Positions 61,561-64,000 of a DNA stretch of 64,000 nucleotides are shown piece after piece (position 1 is the stretch's first letter; each line of letters opens with the position of its first letter). The notes beneath the pieces are model-generated. The model searched no databases, had not been told where the DNA came from, and worked only from the letters and a program-made list of their open reading frames with translations. Both the position numbers and the translations under genes were made by a program. Source of the DNA: Apostichopus japonicus (lineage: Eukaryota; Echinodermata; Holothuroidea; Aspidochirotida; Stichopodidae); assembly GCF_037975245.1 (NCBI RefSeq), contig NC_092572.1, positions 33,701,989 through 33,765,988 on the forward strand, in the 5' to 3' direction.

Positions 61561-62368
61561 GTATGTAATATATACATTTTGTTACTCTGCTTATATGAGA
61601 ACTATTGTCTAATTAATTTATATAACAATTAAAGTCAAGAGGTTTACTGTTTTTAGGTATATTGAATAATGTGATGGTAAATACTTTTACTTGGCAAGGA
61701 GCTTACTTATTGCAATATCTTCACTTGGGTATGCCTTTCCAGAAGATACCAAGAGTGCTCAAATCAGAAATATTGAAAAAAAAAAATATAAATTGTGTGA
61801 CGATCATTCTGATCACTAGATGGAGTTTAGTGATGCTCTGAGTGTCTTCACTGAAAGTCTTTTTCAAAGTAATCATGTATACATTTGATTGAACATCCCC
61901 AGTTTCAGTGATAGTATCATGTATTCTGTGTCATTATATCATCTCCATACATGTAATGTATAGGGAGATTAGATATCGTACTTAACGGTTGTCTTCACGA
62001 AAAATGTTAGGAAGTGTGGAGGAGATAAGACCTGCAACTCCAGGATTTGCCATCTTGTTTTACTTACAATAGTGGCATGACAAATGTAAAATTTGTAAAT
62101 AACACAAATTTAAAAAAAAATAAACCTGTATACGCTACATCAAATGGGTAGAATGAAGACTGTGACTCTGTAGTGAAGCTAATATGATGAACCTACTGAA
62201 CCAATGTGTTCAATTGAATATGCTTAAATATATTTACATTAGCTTTGCTCAATGTACAGCATTTTAAAAAAAAGTATAAATGCGTGCATGATTGTGTGTG
62301 GGAATCCTTGGATTGTAGATAAGACAGCTAACACACTTTATTGTGGATGAATTCATGATTGGTAAGTA
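61561..62368. other. No gene seen
   Basis: AT-rich, with A-runs (about 61769, 62110) and an AATAAA at about 62119 that could serve as a polyadenylation signal. No exon is supported. Confidence 0.4.
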
Positions 62369-62548
62369 GATCTTGTGAACATCAAAACAGATTCCACTGA
62401 GGGACACAAGGAGACTGTTTATCAGATGCTACAGGCAAGGAAACAGAAACATGGGAGTAAATCAACATACAGGGTACTAGGAGGGGATGCAGCTGGCTGT
62501 AGAGATCTGTGGGAGGAAGTGCTTAAGCAAGGTTTATATCAAATGTAA
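62369..62548 (+). pseudogene. Partial Death-domain exon 2
   Basis: A 59-codon open stretch reads DLVNIKTDSTEGHKETVYQM, LQARKQKHGSKSTYRVLGGD and AAGCRDLWEEVLKQGLYQM, then TAA. It parallels exon 19 (ELDNIEADN...KEVVYQMLLLWKRKHGMKATNKTLRDAL) without gaps in the middle. Helices 1-2 are missing: an in-frame TAA lies two codons upstream, and no acceptor fits. It is a third Death-domain copy in tandem and is probably a relic. Confidence 0.65.
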
Positions 62549-62559
62549 TAATATAAATA

Positions 62560-63060
62560 CCCCAATGGAATTAGCTACCGTATAACTGATATCCTCAGAA
62601 AGTGAGTCTGGAAGTGAAGTGACTTCAGATTAATAATAATCTACCTGACATACATTGACAGGCACAATGAATATTCAAGGAGATTAATTGCCAGCAATAA
62701 CTGTATCAGTTAATGTTGATTAAAAGGAATATTAAAAAACAAAACCTACATTCTGCTACAGCTACTGACTTAACCCTTTAAACAATCTGTGTATAATGTG
62801 CCATTTCCCCCCCTCATTAACATTCATAACATAAAAAGTGATATACTTTCATTTGTAGCCTAAGAAGCTACCATCATAGTTACAGCTATGAATATGCATT
62901 CGGTTTTCTTGTCCTCATGTTTACATCATTTACACCCATAATCAATTCATAGCTCTCGAGCAAGTATGACCGAATCAGAGATCCAAAATAGAACGATACC
63001 GTGTTGGAGAACAGATGTCAGTAATACTTTGAGCTGTATTCCTGTTCATCAGCATATCGT
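62560..63060. other. No gene seen
   Basis: AT-rich spacer without recognisable exon, repeat array or RNA. Confidence 0.4.
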
Positions 63061-63085
63061 ATGGTATGTTATATAGTTTTTTCAG

Positions 63086-63172
63086 TCTCAAGTCAGTCAG
63101 AAATACCAAGTCAACAGTCAAGATTGATTGATCGTGTGTGTAGTGATGTGATTCAGTTTGAGCTGTACGAAG
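63086..63172 (+). CDS. Weak candidate exon
   Basis: 87 nt between AGTTTTTTCAG|TCTCAAG and TACGAAG|GTAGGG, phase 1 both sides, reading SSQSEIPSQQSRLIDRVCSD then VIQFELYEG with borders. No domain was recognised. It may be a linker exon of a downstream paralogous receptor copy, since relic Death exons lie just upstream. Low support. Confidence 0.18.
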
Positions 63173-64000
63173 GTAGGGAAAACATTTGTGGGAAAACCGA
63201 TATCATTATGAAAATATATTTAAAATTGAATAAGGGTAGGGAAACAGACAGTAACTTTTGACAGATAAATAACCAAAATCTGGAAAATAAACAGGAGTCC
63301 ATTGCATTTAAGCTTGAGCAGATTGGGTACCCCAGATCTGGCACCAAACTCCTCAGGGATCAGCCTTCAAACCCACCAGGTGACTGCTGTCTTCCACAAT
63401 GGAGGTTAAACTCAAACACACTCCAGTCACCGAGAGACCCTAAACTAGTGGACCTCCCTGGATTTTATTGAGAGCATCTTTTTTATATCAGACAGTCTGC
63501 AATGACAAAATCAGTATATCATTATAAAGTTAAGAATCAGGATATAGAAACAGAATTGATAATCTGTATCTACGTGACAGGTCATTTGCTGAACTAACAT
63601 CCTTTTCCAGGGCAGTTCGATAATTAAGTTGGAAATCCATCATTGGAATGATGGTTTCATACTTTCTATTCTTTGTTCCAATATTAATACAACAGTGGAA
63701 ATGGTTTAATATAATTGAAATTGGCTGCAATAGCTGTACTAAATAGCCAACCTCAGATAAAAAGGATCGTTTTCTCTGCAGTGAAGCTCTGATGATGGAC
63801 TAACCGTAATCATTCTTATTATAAATTAAATGTGATTATCTTAGCCTATCTTATTAAATGTTGTACAATGTACTAGATGTATAATTCAACATAGAAATGA
63901 ATAATCACTAAATGGAAACATGAACCAAACTGACAAAAAACTGTGAAATTAATCAATTTGAAATGAATGATTTTATCCTTTTTCAGCTATGAATTCGATA
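63173..64000. other. No gene seen; acceptor-like site at the right edge
   Basis: About 0.8 kb without a supportable exon. The window ends just after ATCCTTTTTCAG (to 63985), a good acceptor followed by CTATGAATTCGATA, so a coding exon may start here and continue beyond the window. Confidence 0.3.

Overview
The window is eukaryotic: AT-rich, with large introns bounded by GT-AG sites, satellite DNA, LINE fragments and hAT-type MITEs. The one confident gene encodes a death-fold/NACHT immune receptor of the kind expanded in marine invertebrate deuterostomes. An echinoderm is most likely and a holothurian plausible, but amphioxus or a hemichordate cannot be excluded from sequence alone.

Layout. 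Positions 1-11793 are a satellite of 22-bp units with higher-order block structure, open at the left window edge. It is interrupted at 6244-7125 by a 5'-truncated LINE, whose insertion can be proved against two empty-site paralogues in the same array. Positions 11794-21049 hold no convincing gene but contain a (TA)99 microsatellite and a cluster of non-autonomous hAT-like elements, three of them with perfect 8-bp target-site duplications. From 21050 to 58484 runs one plus-strand gene model of 20 coding exons. Positions 58485-64000 hold two decayed or partial Death-domain exons, a 144-bp tandem array of about 10 copies, and a few low-confidence exon candidates.

The gene. Every splice phase in the model matches. 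The exons concatenate to 5,589 nt including the stop (1,862 residues, or 1,827 if one duplicated exon with a damaged donor is skipped). The predicted order is beta-propeller (NHL/WD-like), DED, DED, NACHT with helical domains and two acidic inserts, a short degenerate LRR-like stretch, ZU5, UPA, a Ser-rich linker built from duplicated exons, and a C-terminal Death domain. The NACHT-ZU5-UPA-death-fold order is that of vertebrate NLRP1 (NACHT-LRR-FIIND-CARD), and ZU5-UPA-Death is that of PIDD1. At the ZU5/UPA border a Phe-Ser pair in a TFSW context (codons 43998-44003) sits where PIDD1 and NLRP1 cut themselves, with a histidine 26 residues upstream. If it is active, this would be an invertebrate autoproteolytic NLR that joins an NLRP1-like release mechanism to tandem DEDs and a Death domain.

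Limits. The link between the propeller exon and the DED exons rests on matching phase only. It crosses about 5 kb containing a 221-bp tandem array and an inverted-repeat element, so the propeller could be a separate gene. All exon borders are read by eye, without transcript data.
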